Positions 61,267 to 64,000 of a DNA stretch of 64,000 bases are shown here, piece by piece. The position numbers were made by a program, and so were the translations under genes. The notes under the pieces were generated by a model. The model saw only the letters and a program-made list of their open reading frames with translations, made no database searches and was not told where the DNA came from. The stretch is from positions 52,237,069 through 52,301,068 of the forward strand of contig OX637391.1 of assembly GCA_951799425.1 (NCBI GenBank), in the 5' to 3' direction. Each line of letters starts with the position of its first letter. The first letter of the stretch is position 1. The stretch comes from Ilex aquifolium (lineage: Eukaryota > Streptophyta > Magnoliopsida > Aquifoliales > Aquifoliaceae).

Positions 61267-63306
61267 ATGGCCCCCGTTGATCCCCACTCCTTCACAGACT
61301 CCACCCATCCTCTCACCACCCACATCTCACTCTCTCTCTACTTCAACTTCTCCTCCTCCACCATCCTCTCTTCCGCCCTTCTCTCTCTCCCCACCCCTCA
61401 CTCCGGCCCCATCACCCTCGACACTCGCTCTCTCTTCATATCCTCTGTCCTCGACCCCATTACTCAAACCCCTCTCCCATTTTCTCTCTCCCCCACCACC
61501 CACCCAGTCAAAGGCCAATCTCTAACAATTTCTCTCTCCAACCAATCCAAATTTCTGATCGTCTCCTCAACAAGTCCCTCTAGTTCTGCTCTTCAATGGC
61601 TCTCACCGCCACAAACATTTAACAAATTGCATCCGTTTGTGTACACCCAATGCCAACCCATTCACGCCCGTTCAATTTTCCCCTGCCAGGACACCCCGTT
61701 ACGCGGCAAAGCTAAACATTCCCCGTCAGTTGTCGGCCGTTATGGCTGCGCGGCGAGTCGACCGCCGGGCTCCAATGGCGTCGGAAAATGGTTTGGCATG
61801 TGATGATTCTCTGTGGTGTAGTGAAGGGAGAGTGGTGGAGGAGTTTGTCATGGAACAGCCTATTCCCCCGTACCTTTTTGCTTTTGCGGTGGGTGAGTTG
61901 GGTTTCAGGGAAGTGGGGCCCAGAACGAGGGTTTATGCGGAGTCTGTGGCAGGACAGTTGGACGCGGCAGCAACGGAGTTTGCCGGGACGGAGGATATGA
62001 TTAGGGTCGGAGAGAGGTTGTTTGGGGCGTACGAGTGGGAGAGGTTTGATTTGTTGGTGTTGCCGCCGAGTTTTCCGTACGGTGGGATGGAGAATCCGAG
62101 GATGGTGTTCTTGACACCGACGGTGATCAAGGGGGATGGTGGTGGCGCACAGGTGGTGGCGCATGAGCTTGCTCATAGTTGGACTGGGAATTTGATTACT
62201 AACAAGACCAATGATCATTTTTGGTTGAATGAGGTAAATTAGTATAATTTTGACGCAGACAATTTTAGAGACCATTTGCAGATTTGTTACCAAATGGGTC
62301 GGATATAAGGTATATAAATCTTAACACGACACAACCTAAAAATAATTTGAACCCCTATGACCCATCAAGTTCTTTTGTTTATCATCCATGGGATATCATA
62401 TGCTCTGGAATTTAGTTCTCTTTGAATTTGTTACTCCCTTTTTTATTGTATCGGTTCAAGTTCTTTTGTATATTAGGCACTTAAACGGAAAAGAATTAGA
62501 CAATATTGAAAATAGAAAATTTCCTTCAATGGCCTTGTGATTGTTTTGTCAATGTTGTTCAGATATACACAAGTATGCCATACCACCACATAGTTTCCCC
62601 CTCCCCTCTTTGTAAAGAGTTTAGGCTATTTTCTTATTTTTGGTTGTAGGGTTTCACAACATATGCAGAAAGGAGAATTGTTGAGGCTGTGCAAGGGAAG
62701 GACAGAGCTGCATTGAATATGGGAATTGGTTGGAGGGGTTTCGTTAAAGAAATGGAGCGATTCAAGGACAACATGGCAATCACTAAGCTCAAAACGAATC
62801 AGGAAGGAATAGACCCCGACGATGTTTTTTCTAGAGTCCCTTATGAAAAAGGTTTCCAGTTTTTATGGCGCATTGAAAGACAGGTTTGTGTACTTGCCGG
62901 TCCTCACTCTAAGCTTTGTTAGGGATAGTTTGAGGAAGAAGACCCTGATTGGCATCGTTTTTTTGTTTTCAATGCTCAGATTGGAAGGCCTGCGTTTGAT
63001 GAATTTCTCAAGAAATATATTGCCACCTTCAAGTTCAAATCCATTGACACTGACATGTTTATTGATTTCCTGAAAGCAAATGTTCCCGGGATAGAGAATG
63101 AAATCGATCTAAAAGTATGGACCGAGGGTACTGGCATCCCTTCAGATGCAATGGAGCCAGTTTCCAACATTTATTCAAAGATTGTATCATTGGCAAATGA
63201 GTTCAAGCTTGGTAAGTTACCAAGGGAGGATGAAGTTGCCGATTGGAAAGGACAGGAATGGGAGCTTTACCTCCAGAACTTGCCCAAACCTGGTGAAGCT
63301 TCACAG
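61267..63306 (+). CDS. leukotriene A-4 hydrolase homologue (M1 aminopeptidase), frameshifted, 3' end outside window
   Basis: Zinc M1-family peptidase/epoxide hydrolase homologue of Arabidopsis LKHA4 (At5g13520, about 616 aa). Three coding exons are visible: 61,267-62,233, 62,650-62,883 and 62,980-63,306, with GT-AG introns. The start MAPVDPHSFTDSTHPLTTH matches the family. Seen motifs are GGMEN (in PSFPYGGMENPRM) and the zinc site HELAH-x18-E with its third ligand in WLNE. Exon 1 loses frame at about 61,690-61,700. After QDT the family residues PAARI are missing and the frame resumes as RYAAKLNIPRQLSAV, consistent with a net loss of about 14 nt (3n+2). The three exons otherwise read cleanly and the exon phases fit once that loss is allowed for. 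Either a young loss-of-function allele/pseudogene or an assembly error. The last about 90 residues (starting near VLALDARYKL in homologues) were not found before 64,000. Confidence 0.85.
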
Positions 63307-64000
63307 GTAAGTATTGCTTGGCAAATCTATGATACTTTGTGTTTCTTCTCTGTTATCAATGATTTTTAGACACTAAAGTACTTTAGAGCTCTTTTAATTA
63401 CTTCTGTTTCTGGGTTGCCCAGTCTCTTTTATGCAATGTATTGTTTCATCTTTTCCTAATTGAAGACAGTTGCAGGTTTTATCTTTGAGCTGCCCAATAT
63501 CTAAATTCCTATCTTGCAGAAAACAGAAAAAACACGCTAAGCAGGTGATCTTTCGTTCTGTTAATGCCAGCTTTCCTATTTGAAGATAGTCTTGCTAATA
63601 CATCTGTTGTTCTCCATTCATATTGAGCGCTTTCACGCTTTTGACCAGTATTTCTGAACATTGATGAAACTTGTATATGTTTGTTGCTCGATTTGATACT
63701 TTTGCTCTCTGCTAGAGCTTGATTTGATACTCTTTTTATGTATGTTCGCGATTGCCAAGCTTGTGGAAGAATTGAAACATATATTCTTTGTGCTTGTGTA
63801 TATACGCACATGTGTGATCTGTTTGTGTTTATTGTTGGCTGTGCACAGGCAGAGGTGGGTGGGGGGATAATGTTTGATGCTGCTTTAGTTTATGACATCT
63901 TTGTATGTATTTATTTTCAGTTGTCCAGAAGATGTGCAAATCCTCTACTACAAGACAGTATAAGCTTTATATGGGAATATAGTGCATGTTTAATAACCTG
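63307..64000 (+). other. intron or 3' region of the LTA4 hydrolase homologue
   Basis: Starts with donor GTAAGT. No stretch matching the C-terminal M1 domain end was found, so the final exon(s) probably lie past the window edge or are lost. Confidence 0.5.

Noticed and set aside
63509-63811. Minus-strand 100-codon frame near the right edge
   Set aside because: Lies in the presumed intron of the LTA4 hydrolase homologue and has no family resemblance.

Overview
This is nuclear DNA of a flowering plant, most likely a eudicot, though the sequence alone does not name the species. The evidence is split genes with GT-AG introns, a plant NF-Y subunit, TONNEAU1, plant-type Helitrons, Copia, hAT, LINE and SINE remains, and AT-rich intergenic DNA. 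Five host genes could be assembled exon by exon. On the minus strand these are an NF-YB transcription factor (13,758-15,006, 162 aa), a class IV aminotransferase-like PLP enzyme (16,529-23,182, 375 aa) and TONNEAU1 (38,682-45,696, 266 aa). On the plus strand they are an RRM-like RNA-binding protein (35,177-36,806, 399 aa) and a leukotriene A-4 hydrolase homologue (61,267-63,306 and beyond the right edge). The last has a frameshift in exon 1.

Layout. 1-7.7 kb is AT-rich with a SINE-like insertion and one exon-like fragment. 7.7-11.9 kb is a broken Copia element with both LTRs and a 5-bp target duplication. 13.7-23.2 kb holds NF-YB and the aminotransferase-like gene; the large fourth intron of the latter carries a tRNA-Gln gene and a decayed second copy on the opposite strand. 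23.4-34.2 kb is a repeat province: a 2.7-kb array of a 21-bp unit, a GCGATCAAG array, AT-rich direct repeats, an isolated exon of a BASS transporter, a terminal-inverted-repeat element carrying a 65-bp minisatellite, and duplicated foldback sequences. 34.9-45.8 kb is genic (RRM protein and TON1, with a LINE fragment in the last TON1 intron).

46.8-60.6 kb is a mobile-element graveyard. It has at least four non-autonomous Helitrons on the minus strand, arranged as two exactly abutting head-to-tail pairs, plus extra Helitron 5' ends and a Helitron of another family. It also holds a MULE-like element with a 9-bp target duplication, hAT remains, a tandemly duplicated 0.85-kb unit split by a 2.3-kb hAT insertion, and a hairpin-bearing minisatellite inside that hAT. 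One Helitron contains a good plant snRNA-type promoter (USE plus TATA) in front of no RNA I recognise.

The host genes are unrelated housekeeping or regulatory loci (transcription, amino-acid-type PLP chemistry, cortical microtubules, RNA binding, peptide hydrolysis) and do not form a pathway. I saw no clear new multi-gene system. The most unusual material is the abutting Helitron pairs, the orphan snRNA-type promoter and the long codon-phased minisatellite.
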